From Pseudomonadota bacterium (lineage in GTDB: Bacteria; Pseudomonadota; Alphaproteobacteria; Micropepsales; Micropepsaceae): a stretch of 44,522 nt of DNA. The stretch is from the NCBI GenBank assembly GCA_029778105.1, contig JAKOQZ010000025.1:1-44522 (forward strand), written 5' to 3'. The translations under genes were made by a program, and so were the position numbers. Under the pieces are notes generated by a model. The model saw only the letters and a list, made by a program, of their open reading frames with translations. It was not told the DNA's origin and did not search any database. Below, piece after piece: positions 17,303 through 25,950 of this stretch (positions within the stretch are counted from its first letter, which is position 1; the number at the start of each line of letters is the position of its first letter).

Positions 17303-18498
17303 GCGTCGTGTGGGTCTATAACGCGCAGGAGGCCGCCGCCGCGGTGCAGGAAGCGCTGGCCGACGGCACGAGCTTCGCGTTGCGCGGCCGCGCGACCAAG
17401 ACCGCGCTGGGCCGTCCGGTCGTGGCGCACCGCACGCTCGATCTTTCGCGCATCGCAGGGGCCATCCGCTACGAACCCGAAGAGCTGATCCTGACGGTCA
17501 AGGCGGGCACGCCCATGACCGATATCGACATGATGCTGCGCGAACATCGCCAGATGCTGCCGTTCGAGCCGCCCGACTGGGGCCATTTCTTCGGCGAAGG
17601 CGAGCGGCGGGGCACGCTGGGCGGCGCGCTCGGCGCCGATCTCTGCGGCCCCCGCGCCTTCAAGGCGGGCCGCGCCCGCGACGCGCTGCTCGGCTTCACC
17701 GCCGTCAACGGCTTCGGCGAGGCCTACAAGGCCGGCGGGCGGGTGGTGAAAAACGTCACCGGCTACGATCTGCCCAAGCTGATGTGCGGCGCGTTCGGCA
17801 CGCTGGGGCCGCTGATCGACGTGACGCTCAAGGTGCTGCCCGCGCCGGAACGCGAAGACACGATCATCCTGCGCGGCCTGACCGCGCCGGAAGGTCTGCG
17901 GCTGCTGCGCGGCGTGGCGGGCGAACCGCTGGAGGCGACCGGCCTCGCCCATGTCAGCGGCGAGCTTGCGCGCCATCTGGAAGGGGTGCTCGGCGTCGCC
18001 GAAGGCCTCACCGCCATCCGCTTCGAAGGCGCGCGCGAGGCGGTCGACGAACGCGTCGCGATCCTGATGGAGCGCCTGCGCCGGGCCGGGGCGCGCCGCC
18101 TGGGCGGCGACGTCAGCCACGATCTGTGGCGGCGCATCGGCAATCTCGATCTTCTGGCGCGCGAAAGCGGCATCGTCTGGCGCGTCGTCGCGCCGCCGTT
18201 CGCCGCGCCCGCCATCGCCGGCGAAATCGGCCCCAACGCGGCGCAGTATGACTGGGCGGGCGGCCTTCTGTGGCTGGTGCTCGACGACGTGCCGCACGCC
18301 CACGCCAATCTGGTGCGCAGCGTCGCCGCCCGGCACGGCGCGCAGGCGACGCTGTTCCGCGCGCCCGAGGCCGCGCGCGCCGCTTTCGGCGTCTTCCAGC
18401 CGCTCGACCCGGCGGTCGAACGGCTCAACCGCGAGGTCAAGGCGGCCTTCGACCCCCGCGCCGTGTTCAATCCCGGCCGCATGTATGAAGGCGTCTGA
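17299..18498 (+). CDS. glcE: Glycolate oxidase subunit GlcE
   Basis: 399 residues. A second, shorter FAD-binding subunit: LRGRATKTALGRP near the N-terminus, RRGTLGGALGADLCGPRAFKAGRARD (about 97-122) and KNVTGYDLPKLMCGAFGTLG, the GlcE signature, with a C-terminal segment ending FNPGRMYEGV. It completes the GlcDEF complex. The ATG overlaps the glcD TGA by four bases, so translation is coupled. Confidence 0.95.
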   Translation: MSVVWVYNAQEAAAAVQEALADGTSFALRGRATKTALGRPVVAHRTLDLSRIAGAIRYEPEELILTVKAGTPMTDIDMMLREHRQMLPFEPPDWGHFFGEGERRGTLGGALGADLCGPRAFKAGRARDALLGFTAVNGFGEAYKAGGRVVKNVTGYDLPKLMCGAFGTLGPLIDVTLKVLPAPEREDTIILRGLTAPEGLRLLRGVAGEPLEATGLAHVSGELARHLEGVLGVAEGLTAIRFEGAREAVDERVAILMERLRRAGARRLGGDVSHDLWRRIGNLDLLARESGIVWRVVAPPFAAPAIAGEIGPNAAQYDWAGGLLWLVLDDVPHAHANLVRSVAARHGAQATLFRAPEAARAAFGVFQPLDPAVERLNREVKAAFDPRAVFNPGRMYEGV

Positions 18499-18501
18499 CG
18501 C

Positions 18502-19782
18502 GTGCGCACCGGCTTCACGACAGACCAGCTGAAAGATCCGGGCCTCGCCGATGCCGAAAAGGCGATCCGGTCCTGCGTCCATTGCGGCATGTGCAACGCG
18601 ACCTGTCCCACCTACCAGGTGACGGGCGACGAGCGCGACGGCCCGCGCGGCCGCATCCAGATCATGCAGCAGATGCTCGAACAGGGCGGCAGGCCCAGCG
18701 ACGTGGCCGTGCGCCATGTCGATCGCTGCCTCTCCTGCCTCTCCTGCCGCACCACCTGTCCGTCGGGCGTCGATTATCCCCGCCTCGTCGATGAAGCGCG
18801 GGCCCATATCGCCACGCACTACACCCGCCCGCGCGACGAACGCTGGTTCCGCGCCTTCCTCGCGCGCGTGTTGCCCTATCCCGGGCGTTTCCGCCTGGCG
18901 ATGCGGATGGCGCCGCTGTCGCGGATGCTGGGCTCGCTGCTGCCCGAACCGTTCCGCCGCACGACCGCGCTCGCGCCCGAGACGCCGCCCGACGGCGAAG
19001 CGCCGGCGCCCGGCGTCTATCCGGCCGAAGGCGTGCGCAAGATGCGCGTCGCGATGCTGCGGGGCTGCGTCCAGCGCGTGCTGACGCCCGAGATCGACCG
19101 CGCCGCGATCCGTCTGCTGAACCGGCTCGGCGCCGAGGTGGTCGTGCCGGCGTCGTCGGGCTGCTGCGGCGCGCTCAATCATCATCTCGGCCACGAAGGC
19201 TCCGCCCGCCGCTTCGCCCGCGCCAATATCCTCGCCTGGTGGAAGGTGCACGAAAACGGCGGCGTCGACCGCATCGTCGTCACGGCTTCCGGCTGCGGGG
19301 CGCAGGTCAAGGATTACGACCATCTCCTGCGCGCCGATGCGGGTTACGTCTTCCGCACCAAAAAGCTGACGCCGCTGGTGCGCGACGTGACCGAACTGGT
19401 CGAGGAGCTCGGCTATCAGGGCCGCGCCCCCGAACCGCTCACCGTCGCCTATCAGTCCGCTTGTTCGCTCCAGCACGGCCAGCGCCGCGCAGGGCTCGGC
19501 GAGCGGGTTCTCGCCGCGGCGGGGTTCACGCTCGCTCCCGTCGCCGAATCCCATCTGTGTTGCGGCTCGGCCGGCCATTACAGCCTGCTGCAGACCGAAA
19601 TGTCCCAAACCCTGCGGGCCCGCAAGATCGCCAATCTTCAGGCCGGCGCGCCGGCCGTCATCGCGTCCGGCAATATGGGTTGCATGGAGCATCTGCGCCA
19701 CGTGAGCGAGACGCCCATCGTCCACACGATCGAATTGCTCGACTGGGCCAGCGGCGGCCCCCGGCCTGCGCGTCTTGGCTGA
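18502..19782 (+). CDS. glcF: Glycolate oxidase iron-sulfur subunit
   Basis: 426 residues. Two 4Fe-4S motifs, C25-x2-C28-x2-C31-x3-C35-P and C76-x2-C79-x2-C82-x3-C86-P, are followed by two CCG domains (SSGCCGALNHHLGHE and LCCGSAGHYSLLQ). It carries electrons from the flavin subunits to quinone. The start is GTG three bases after glcE, supported by the alignment of the N-terminus (TGFTTDQLKDPGLADAEK) with known GlcF proteins. Last gene of the glcDEF operon. Confidence 0.95.
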   Translation: MRTGFTTDQLKDPGLADAEKAIRSCVHCGMCNATCPTYQVTGDERDGPRGRIQIMQQMLEQGGRPSDVAVRHVDRCLSCLSCRTTCPSGVDYPRLVDEARAHIATHYTRPRDERWFRAFLARVLPYPGRFRLAMRMAPLSRMLGSLLPEPFRRTTALAPETPPDGEAPAPGVYPAEGVRKMRVAMLRGCVQRVLTPEIDRAAIRLLNRLGAEVVVPASSGCCGALNHHLGHEGSARRFARANILAWWKVHENGGVDRIVVTASGCGAQVKDYDHLLRADAGYVFRTKKLTPLVRDVTELVEELGYQGRAPEPLTVAYQSACSLQHGQRRAGLGERVLAAAGFTLAPVAESHLCCGSAGHYSLLQTEMSQTLRARKIANLQAGAPAVIASGNMGCMEHLRHVSETPIVHTIELLDWASGGPRPARLG

Positions 19783-19790
19783 TGACAAAG

Positions 19791-19809
19791 CGGCGAGCCG
19801 CGCCGTTTT
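19791..19809 (+). terminator. Possible weak terminator after glcF
   Basis: CGGCG-AGCCG-CGCCG followed by TTTT, eight bases after the glcF stop. The stem has only 5 bp, so this is a tentative call. Confidence 0.3.
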
Positions 19810-19842
19810 GCCATGAATTCGCCCCGGCGCTAGTCTAGCCTC

Positions 19843-20394
19843 ATGGCCATGTTCCGCGCCGTTCTCGCCGCCGCCTTCGCGCTCTCGCTGGCGCCCGCTC
19901 ATGCCGACCAGACCGACAAGCGTCTGGACGAGCTGTTCGCGGCGCTGGCCAAGGCGACGAAGCCGGAGATCGCCGAGCCCATCGAAACCGAGATCTGGAA
20001 AATCTGGATCGAGACCGACAGCCCGACGACCGAGCTGCTCTACACACGCGGCGCGGGCATGGTGGAGGCGGGCGATCTCGATCTGGCGCTGGAGCTGCTC
20101 GACACGGTCGTCCTGCTCAATCCCGGCTATGCCGAAGGCTGGAACATGCGCGCGACCATTCACGCCATGCGCGACGAATACCCCGCCGCCATCGCCGATA
20201 CCCGCAAGGCGCTCGAGCTCGAACCCCGCCAGTTCATGGCGCTTCAGGGTCTGGGCGATCTGCTCTCCGCTCTCGGCGACGACAAGGGCGCGCTCAAGGC
20301 CTACGAGGCCGCGCTCGCGATCAACCCGTCGATGGAACAGGCCAAACGCCAGGCCGATACCCTGCGCCGCAAGATCGACGGCGACCGGATCTAG
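19843..20394 (+). CDS. Periplasmic tetratricopeptide-repeat protein
   Basis: 183 residues: signal peptide (1-21, ending AHA-D), then three TPR units (about residues 65-165) with the usual hydrophobic spacing, as in AGDLDLALELLDTVVLLNPGYAEGW and GDDKGALKAYEAALAINPS. It is likely a periplasmic scaffold; partners are unknown. It may be read through from glcF, 60 bp upstream, or alone. Its TAG shares a CTAG with the pyk stop on the other strand. Confidence 0.8.
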   Translation: MAMFRAVLAAAFALSLAPAHADQTDKRLDELFAALAKATKPEIAEPIETEIWKIWIETDSPTTELLYTRGAGMVEAGDLDLALELLDTVVLLNPGYAEGWNMRATIHAMRDEYPAAIADTRKALELEPRQFMALQGLGDLLSALGDDKGALKAYEAALAINPSMEQAKRQADTLRRKIDGDRI

Positions 20395-21818
20395 TCGCTC
20401 ATCCGCCCGACCATCGCGACGCGCAGCATGTTGGTCGCGCCGGGCGTGCCCAGCGGCACGCCGCAGATCACGATGATGCGCTGGCCGGCCTTGGCATAGC
20501 CCTCGCGCCAGGCGATGCGGCAGGCCTGATCGACCATGCCTTCCAGATCCTTCGCCTCTTCCACCACCACGCAGTGCAGGCCCCATCCGATGGCCAGCCG
20601 CCGTGCGGTCTTCAGCACCGGCGAGAGCGCCAGAATCGGCACGTTCGGCCGCTCGCGCGAGGCGCGGATCGCGGTCGCGCCCGAGGCGGTATAGGTCACG
20701 ATCGCCGCCACCTTGATGTTCTCGGCGATCTGATGGGCGGCGGCGGTGATCGCGTCGGCGGCGGTCGGCTCCGGCTCGGCGCGCTGGGCCTCCACGATGG
20801 AGCGATAGAACGCCTCGCTCTCCACCTTCTCGGCCACCTTGTTCATGGTCGCGACGGCCTCCACCGGCCAGGCCCCCGCCGCGCTCTCGGCCGACAGCAT
20901 CACGGCGTCCGCGCCCTCGAACACGGCGGTCGCGACGTCCGACACTTCCGCGCGCGTCGGCGCGGGCTTGTCGATCATCGATTCCAGCATCTGCGTCGCG
21001 ACCACCACGGGCTTGCCCGCCTTGCGCGCCGCGCGGTTGATCTCCTTCTGCCGTCCCGGCACGAATTCCAGCGGCAGCTCCACGCCCAGATCGCCGCGCG
21101 CGATCATGATGCCGTCGGCGACATCCAGAATGTCGTTCAGCCGCGCCACGGCCTGCGGCTTCTCGATCTTGGCCATCACCCCGGCGCGGCCCATCACCAT
21201 CTTCTTGGCTTCGGCGACATCCGCCGCCGTCTGCACGAAGGAGAGCGCGATCCAGTCGACATCGGCCTCCACCGCCGCCGACAGATCGGCGCGGTCCTTT
21301 TCGGTCATCGCGGGAATGGGCAATTGCGTGTCGGGCACGTTCACGCCCTTGCGGTCCGACAGCTTGCCGCCGATCTCCACCCTGGTCACCGCCTTGTCGG
21401 GCGCGGCCTCGGTGACGATCAGGCTGATCCGCCCGTCATCGAGCAACAGCCGGTCGCCCGCCTCCAGCGCCGACAGGATCTCCTTGTGCGGCAGTTGCAC
21501 GCGGGTCGCGTCGCCCTCCACCGGGTTCAGGTGCAGCGTGAAGCTCTGGCCGGTCTCCAGCATCACCGGGCCGCCGGGGAACGTGCCGATGCGCAGCTTG
21601 GGGCCCTGAAGATCGGCGAGAATCCCGATCGGCCGTCCGGTCTCGGCCTCCACGTCGCGCACCATCGCCACCATGGCGCGCAGCGCGTCGTGTTTCGTGT
21701 GGCTCATATTGATGCGGAACACGTCGGCGCCCGCGCGGAACAGCGCCTCGATGCGCTCGCGCGAGGCGCTCGCCGGCCCCAGCGTTGCGAGAATCTTGAT
21801 GTTCCGGTTGCGCCGCAT
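20391..21818 (-). CDS. pyk: Pyruvate kinase
   Basis: 475 residues, usual length. Recognisable are KILATLGPAS (8-17), FRINMSHTKHD (35-44), GILADLQGPKLRIG, the active-site stretch IMIARGDLGVELP and VVATQMLESMIDKPAPTRAEVSDVATAVFEGADAVMLSAESA-type helices (motif at about 260-300), then the C-terminal allosteric domain. It converts phosphoenolpyruvate and ADP to pyruvate and ATP in the cytoplasm. The glycerate 2-kinase gene lies 10 bp upstream in the same direction, so the two form an operon. Confidence 0.96.
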   Translation of the reverse strand: MRRNRNIKILATLGPASASRERIEALFRAGADVFRINMSHTKHDALRAMVAMVRDVEAETGRPIGILADLQGPKLRIGTFPGGPVMLETGQSFTLHLNPVEGDATRVQLPHKEILSALEAGDRLLLDDGRISLIVTEAAPDKAVTRVEIGGKLSDRKGVNVPDTQLPIPAMTEKDRADLSAAVEADVDWIALSFVQTAADVAEAKKMVMGRAGVMAKIEKPQAVARLNDILDVADGIMIARGDLGVELPLEFVPGRQKEINRAARKAGKPVVVATQMLESMIDKPAPTRAEVSDVATAVFEGADAVMLSAESAAGAWPVEAVATMNKVAEKVESEAFYRSIVEAQRAEPEPTAADAITAAAHQIAENIKVAAIVTYTASGATAIRASRERPNVPILALSPVLKTARRLAIGWGLHCVVVEEAKDLEGMVDQACRIAWREGYAKAGQRIIVICGVPLGTPGATNMLRVAMVGRMSD

Positions 21819-21828
21819 AAGCCCAAAT

Positions 21829-23073
21829 CTACTCGACCAGGATGACGCGCAGATCGTTCACATTCGTGCCCGTGGGTCCAGTGACGATTGTGTCGCCCAG
21901 CGCCGCGAAGAAGCCGCCGCTGTCGTTGGCCGCCAGCATCGCGGCGGGGTCCAGCCGCTGCGCCCGCGCCCGGGCCAGCGTCTGCGCATCGATCGCCGCG
22001 CCCGCGCCGTCCGGCGCGCCGTCGATCCCGTCGGTGTCGATCGCCAGCGCCGCCACGCCCTCAAGCCCCTCCAGCGCCAGCGCCAGACCCAGCGCATATT
22101 CCCGGTTCGGCCCGCCGCGCCCGGGGCCGCCGATGGTGACGGTCAGCTCGCCGCCCGAAAGGATCGCCACCCGCTTGCCCCGCGCCCTCATCTCGCGCAC
22201 CAGCGCGGCGTGAGCGCGGCCCTCATCGCAGGCTTCGCCTTCCAGCGCATCGCCCAGCACCATGGGGCGATAGCCCGCCGCGTCCGCCGCCTTCGCGGCG
22301 GCGGCCAGCATGTCGGCGGGCCTCAACACGATACGGAAATCCACGCGGTCAAAGCACGGATCGCCGGGCTTGGGGGTCTCGCTGGCCGGGTCGTCCAGCA
22401 CCGCCGCCAGCGTCTCGTCCACCGGAATGCCGCGCCGTTTCAGCATCGCCAGCGCTTCGGCGCTCGTCACCGGATCGGGCGAAACGGGGCCGGAGGCGAT
22501 CAGGTCCGGCGCGTCGCCCGGCACGTCGCTCACCGCCAGCGCCACGATGGGGCAGGGCCCCGCCGCGCGGGCCAGCCGCCCGCCCTTGATGCGCGACAGG
22601 TGCTTGCGCACCGCGTTGATCTCGCTGATCGGCGCGCCGCTGCGCAGCAGCGCTTTCGTGATCTCCCGCTTGGCGTCGAGGTCCAGCGGCCGGCGCGGCG
22701 CGGGCCACAGCGCCGATCCGCCGCCCGACAGCAGCACCAGCATCAGATCGTCCGCCCCCATCATCGAGGCACGCACCAGCGTCTCCGCCGCCGCCGCCTG
22801 GGCTTCCAGCCCGGGCAGGGGATGCGAGGCTTCGACCAGACGGATGCGGTCCAACTTGCGGCCATAGCCCTGCTGAGTGACGACCAGTCCTTCCAGCGGG
22901 CCGTCCCAGGCCGCCTCCACCGCCGCCGCCATCGCGGCGCTCGCCTTGCCCGCGCCGACGACCAGAACCCGCCCGGCGGGCCGCGCGGGCAGGTGGGGCG
23001 GCACAGCCGCACCGGCATCGGCGGCGGCGAGGCCGGCCTCCATCACCGCGCGCAGCACGTCGCGGGCGCTCAT
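21829..23073 (-). CDS. ttuD: Glycerate 2-kinase (MOFRL family)
   Basis: 414 residues. The N-terminal domain has VLVVGAGKASAAMAAAVE (about 36-53) and VLLSGGGSALWPAP; the MOFRL domain at the C-terminus has ILSGGELTVTIGGPGRGGPNREYAL and TDGIDGAPDGAGA. The family phosphorylates D-glycerate at position 2 (the TtuD/GckA reaction), giving 2-phosphoglycerate. Being directly before pyk and next to glcDEF, it fits a glycolate-to-pyruvate route through glycerate. Divergent from the second N-formylglutamate amidohydrolase gene. Confidence 0.92.
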   Translation of the reverse strand: MSARDVLRAVMEAGLAAADAGAAVPPHLPARPAGRVLVVGAGKASAAMAAAVEAAWDGPLEGLVVTQQGYGRKLDRIRLVEASHPLPGLEAQAAAAETLVRASMMGADDLMLVLLSGGGSALWPAPRRPLDLDAKREITKALLRSGAPISEINAVRKHLSRIKGGRLARAAGPCPIVALAVSDVPGDAPDLIASGPVSPDPVTSAEALAMLKRRGIPVDETLAAVLDDPASETPKPGDPCFDRVDFRIVLRPADMLAAAAKAADAAGYRPMVLGDALEGEACDEGRAHAALVREMRARGKRVAILSGGELTVTIGGPGRGGPNREYALGLALALEGLEGVAALAIDTDGIDGAPDGAGAAIDAQTLARARAQRLDPAAMLAANDSGGFFAALGDTIVTGPTGTNVNDLRVILVE

Positions 23074-23122
23074 GCGCCACTCCGCTGATGCGCCGCGCGC
23101 GCCGATTGACTAAACACGGCCC

Positions 23123-23869
23123 ATGTCCGCTTCCGGTCTCCCCGCTTTTGAACGTATCCCCGCGCCGCAGCCCGGCGCGCTGATCTTTCTGTGCGACCAT
23201 GCGTCGAATGCCTTGCCGCCCGCTTATGGCACGCTGGGGCTCCCGGAGGCGGAGTTCAAGCGCCACATCGCGTCGGATATCGGCGCGGCGCCCCTGACGC
23301 GCGCGCTGGCGGCCGAATTCGCCGCGCCCGCCCTGCTCGGGGTGTGGTCGCGTCTGCTGATCGACCTCAATCGCGGCCCCGACGATCCGACGCTGGTGAT
23401 GAAGATCTCGGACGGCGCGCTCGTTCCCGGCAATGCCGCCGCCGATGCGGCCGAAGTGGCGCATCGCCTGTCCGCCTTTCACGCGCCCTATCATGCCGCC
23501 ATCCAGGCCGAGATCGCGGCGTGCCAGGCCGCCGGTTTCGCGCCGGCGCTCGTCTCGATGCACTCCTTCACGCCGGTCTGGCGCGACGTGCCCCGGCCCT
23601 GGCAGATCGGCATTCTGTGGGACCGCGACGACCGCCTCGCGAAGCCGCTCATCGCCGCCTTCGAGGCGGCGGGCCTCGTCACCGGCGACAACCAGCCCTA
23701 TGACGGCGCGCTGGAAGGTGACACGCTCTGGACCCATGCCACCAGCCGGGGCCTGCCCAACGTGCTGATCGAAGTGCGCCAGGACCTGATCGCCGATGCC
23801 GCCGGCGTCGCGAAACTCACGCCCGTCATCGCCGCCGCCCTGCGCACGGCGCTGGCAGGCCTCACCTGA
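23123..23869 (+). CDS. N-formylglutamate amidohydrolase family protein (copy 2)
   Basis: 248 residues of PF05013, shorter than copy 1 at 929 and clearly of another subgroup. IFLCDHASNALP (about 21-32) replaces the SPHSGRDYP motif, with LIDLNRGPDD and VSMHSFTPV further on and a C-terminal IEVRQDLI. This subgroup usually lies beside DUF1244 and pyk in alphaproteobacteria, as here, and not in histidine operons, so the substrate is uncertain. DUF1244 follows after 20 bp. Confidence 0.88.
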   Translation: MSASGLPAFERIPAPQPGALIFLCDHASNALPPAYGTLGLPEAEFKRHIASDIGAAPLTRALAAEFAAPALLGVWSRLLIDLNRGPDDPTLVMKISDGALVPGNAAADAAEVAHRLSAFHAPYHAAIQAEIAACQAAGFAPALVSMHSFTPVWRDVPRPWQIGILWDRDDRLAKPLIAAFEAAGLVTGDNQPYDGALEGDTLWTHATSRGLPNVLIEVRQDLIADAAGVAKLTPVIAAALRTALAGLT

Positions 23870-23889
23870 AAGCCTCGGGAGAACCGACC

Positions 23890-24219
23890 ATGGACGACGC
23901 CACCAGAACCGCCGCCGAGGCTGCCGCCTTCCGCCGCCTCGTCGCGCATCTGCGCGAGCGCACCGATGTTCAAAACATCGATCTGATGAATCTCGCCGGC
24001 TTCTGCCGCAACTGCCTGGGCGACTGGTTTCGCGAGGCGGCGGCCGAAAAGGGCGTAACGCTCAGCAAGGATGAAGGCCGCGAGGCCGTCTACGGCATGC
24101 CGGTCGCCGAGTGGAAGGCGAAGTACCAGAAAGAGGCCTCGCCGCAGGCGGCGGCTCAGTTCGCGGCCAGCCATGGCGCGCCGCCCCCTCCGGGCGGCGG
24201 CGGCGCGAAGGGCTGGTAG
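23890..24219 (+). CDS. DUF1244 family protein
   Basis: 109 residues. The family core is clear: ERTDVQNIDLMNLAGFCRNCLGDWF (residues 23-47) with C39-x2-C42, then GMPVAEWKAKYQ. The tail is Pro/Gly-rich. Small conserved proteobacterial protein of unknown function; the CxxC pair suggests metal or redox chemistry, which is inference. It lies in an operon with the amidohydrolase upstream and the small membrane protein 2 bp downstream. Confidence 0.9.
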   Translation: MDDATRTAAEAAAFRRLVAHLRERTDVQNIDLMNLAGFCRNCLGDWFREAAAEKGVTLSKDEGREAVYGMPVAEWKAKYQKEASPQAAAQFAASHGAPPPPGGGGAKGW

Positions 24220-24221
24220 CC

Positions 24222-24431
24222 GTGAAAAATCCTCGCCTCGCTCTGGCCGGCCTTCTGCTGATCGCTGCCGGCGGCGGTCTCTTCGGTTATTTCTACACCC
24301 ATCCCGAAGGCGCGCGCGATCCGGCCGAAATGCTGCGCGTGGTCGGACAGGTGGCCGGCGCGATCGCCGGCATCGGCATCGCGCTGATCGCAATGTCCTT
24401 CTTCGTCAGGCGGCCGTCGCGGCGCGGCTGA
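24222..24431 (+). CDS. Small two-helix membrane protein
   Basis: 69 residues from GTG at 24222, two bases after the DUF1244 stop. Helices at about 7-24 and 41-62 with a short loop (HPEGARDPAEMLR) and a basic C-terminus. Family not recognised. The tight spacing and membrane pattern support it as the last gene of this operon. Confidence 0.62.
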   Translation: MKNPRLALAGLLLIAAGGGLFGYFYTHPEGARDPAEMLRVVGQVAGAIAGIGIALIAMSFFVRRPSRRG

Positions 24432-24440
24432 CGCCGCCGC

Positions 24441-24866
24441 CTATTTCTGATTGCAGCCCATCACGCAGACCTGCTGCGCGTCGATGCGTCCGCCGCAGCC
24501 GGTGAAGCAGGCGCGGTACTCGGCGGCGCACACATCCGTGCATTCGCTCTCCCACGGGCAGGAATAGCTCGGCACGAAATCGTACTGGCTCTTGTCCACG
24601 GGCAGGTTCTGGTCCTGACGCCAGCGCACATAGCGGCGGTATTCGCGATCGGCGATCGCCTGCTTTTCGTTCTCGCAGTCCTGGGTGCGGCGTTTGCAGG
24701 TATAGCGGCACCGGCTCTGATCGGCATCGCAGCTCGAGACGCAGGCCTGCCCCCGCGCGCTGGTCGGCGCGCTATAGGTATATTGCGTGTCATAGATCGG
24801 TCCGCAGGCCGACAGCAGCACCGTCAGTCCGAACAGAATGGCCAGGCGGCCCAGCAAGCTGCGCAT
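24441..24866 (-). CDS. Cysteine-rich lipoprotein with twin CX3C motifs
   Basis: 141 residues. Signal peptide with lipobox LSAC (lipidated C21). The mature part has 12 cysteines; two copies of CX3C-X6-CX3C occur at C42/C46/C53/C57 and C109/C113/C120/C124, a further CX3C at C134/C138, and single C64 and C103. Between the modules is a charged helical stretch (about 62-90). Such spacing is that of disulfide-stapled helical hairpins. I do not recognise the family. It probably sits in the outer membrane, facing the periplasm, where the cysteines could be oxidised. It stands alone, nine bases from the convergent gene. Confidence 0.8.
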   Translation of the reverse strand: MRSLLGRLAILFGLTVLLSACGPIYDTQYTYSAPTSARGQACVSSCDADQSRCRYTCKRRTQDCENEKQAIADREYRRYVRWRQDQNLPVDKSQYDFVPSYSCPWESECTDVCAAEYRACFTGCGGRIDAQQVCVMGCNQK

Positions 24867-24988
24867 CGAAGATCCCCGTTGATGCCGGCTTTGTGCGGGC
24901 GGTTCGTTTCGCCGTCAACATGTTGAAGCGCCGCAGTCTTCCCGTGCTAGCCTTGCCGCAGGCCGGCGCAGCCCGGCGGGAGGGAAAC

Positions 24989-25609
24989 ATGGGCCTTTAC
25001 GATCGCTATCTGCTGCCGCCGCTGCTCAACGCGGCGATGGGGGCCAAGCCCATCGCCTATCAGCGCAGAAAGGTCGTGCCGCAGGCGAGCGGCGATGTGC
25101 TCGAGATCGGCATGGGGGCAGGGCACAACCTGCCCTTCTACGACAAGAGCACGGTCACCCGGCTGAGCGGTCTGGAACCGCACCCCAAGCTGCGCGAACG
25201 CGCCGCCAGGCGCGCGGCCGAGGCCGGCATCGCGGTCGACTTCACCGACCTCAAGGCGGAGGAGATCGACCTGCCCGACGCCAGCGTCGACACGGTCGTC
25301 GTCACCTACACGTTCTGCTCGATTCCCGATGTGCCGCGCGCCCTCACCGGCATCGCGCGGGTGATGAAGCCGGGGGCGACGATGCTCTTCTGCGAACACG
25401 GCCTTGCGCCCGACGCCAAGGTCGCGCGCTGGCAGGCGCGCATCGAGCCGGTGTGGAAACGTATCGCCGGCGGCTGCCATCTCTGCCGCCCGATCCCCGA
25501 CATGCTGAAAGCCGGCGGCTTCCGCGTGGAAGGGCTGGAGACGATGTATCTCCCCGGCACGCCCAAAAGCCTCGGCTACAATTACTGGGGCCGGGCGGTC
25601 AGGGCCTGA
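24989..25609 (+). CDS. Class I SAM-dependent methyltransferase
   Basis: 206 residues. Motif I, VLEIGMGAGHNLPFY (about 37-51), the acidic residue after strand 2 (GLEPHPKL), motif II-like DTVVVTYTFCSIPDVPRAL and post-motif MKPGATMLFCEHG place it in the Methyltransf_11/UbiE-like group, closest in pattern to METTL7-type enzymes. The acceptor is unknown. ATG at 24989 is chosen for the strong GGGAGGG before it; an upstream in-frame ATG at 24893 lacks one and would add a non-conserved tail. Confidence 0.88.
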   Translation: MGLYDRYLLPPLLNAAMGAKPIAYQRRKVVPQASGDVLEIGMGAGHNLPFYDKSTVTRLSGLEPHPKLRERAARRAAEAGIAVDFTDLKAEEIDLPDASVDTVVVTYTFCSIPDVPRALTGIARVMKPGATMLFCEHGLAPDAKVARWQARIEPVWKRIAGGCHLCRPIPDMLKAGGFRVEGLETMYLPGTPKSLGYNYWGRAVRA

Positions 25610-25950
25610 CCTTGCCCGCCACCGCATAAAGGAATATATTCCAAGCTAGGCAGTGGCGGCAAGGAGGAGACCGAAAAAACGACAAACGAATACGCGCCAT
25701 CGAAAAACGCGAAAACGAGTCGTTGCGGGTGGCTCCGGCCCGGCCACAAGATCTGGAATTGACGGGGAGGGCCTTCGCGAAAAAAGCGACAATCGAAGGC
25801 CAACGAATACCGCCGGGCGGGGGCGGGCGCGCTGTTTGCGACGTTCAAAGATGCTTTGTTTCGCGACATCGAAACATAATTTCACAGATCGGTTTGGCCT
25901 CAGGCCGCAGCGGGTCTAGTCTGCGCCCAACCAGAATCCGGAAACGCCTC
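25610..25950. other. Intergenic region with several inverted repeats
   Basis: No gene is supported in these 341 bp. The stretch is A-rich compared with its surroundings and holds three dyads: a large nested one (25611-25663), AACGAGTCGTT (25714-25724) and GGCCTTCG/CGAAGGCC (25770-25777 with 25794-25801). A CATAAT near 25875 could be a -10 for the vWA gene, but I see no good -35. Confidence 0.5.
25611..25663. repeat. Nested inverted repeat
   Basis: The outer arms, CTTGCCCGCCAC (25611-25622) and GTGGCGGCAAG (25653-25663), pair over 11 bp with one bulged C. They enclose the perfect 12-bp palindrome GGAATATATTCC (25631-25642). It starts two bases after the methyltransferase stop. It may be a bidirectional transcription end or a protein-binding site. 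Confidence 0.6.

Noticed and set aside
17227..20586. Very long open frame (over 1100 codons) on the minus strand across glcE, glcF and the TPR gene
   Set aside because: It is antisense to three well-recognised genes. High GC keeps the opposite frame open; the translation is Arg/Gly/His-rich with no domain.
25646..25885. Minus-strand frame of 79 codons in the gap before the vWA gene
   Set aside because: Arg/Pro/Phe-rich translation without motif and no ribosome site; the DNA is dominated by inverted repeats.
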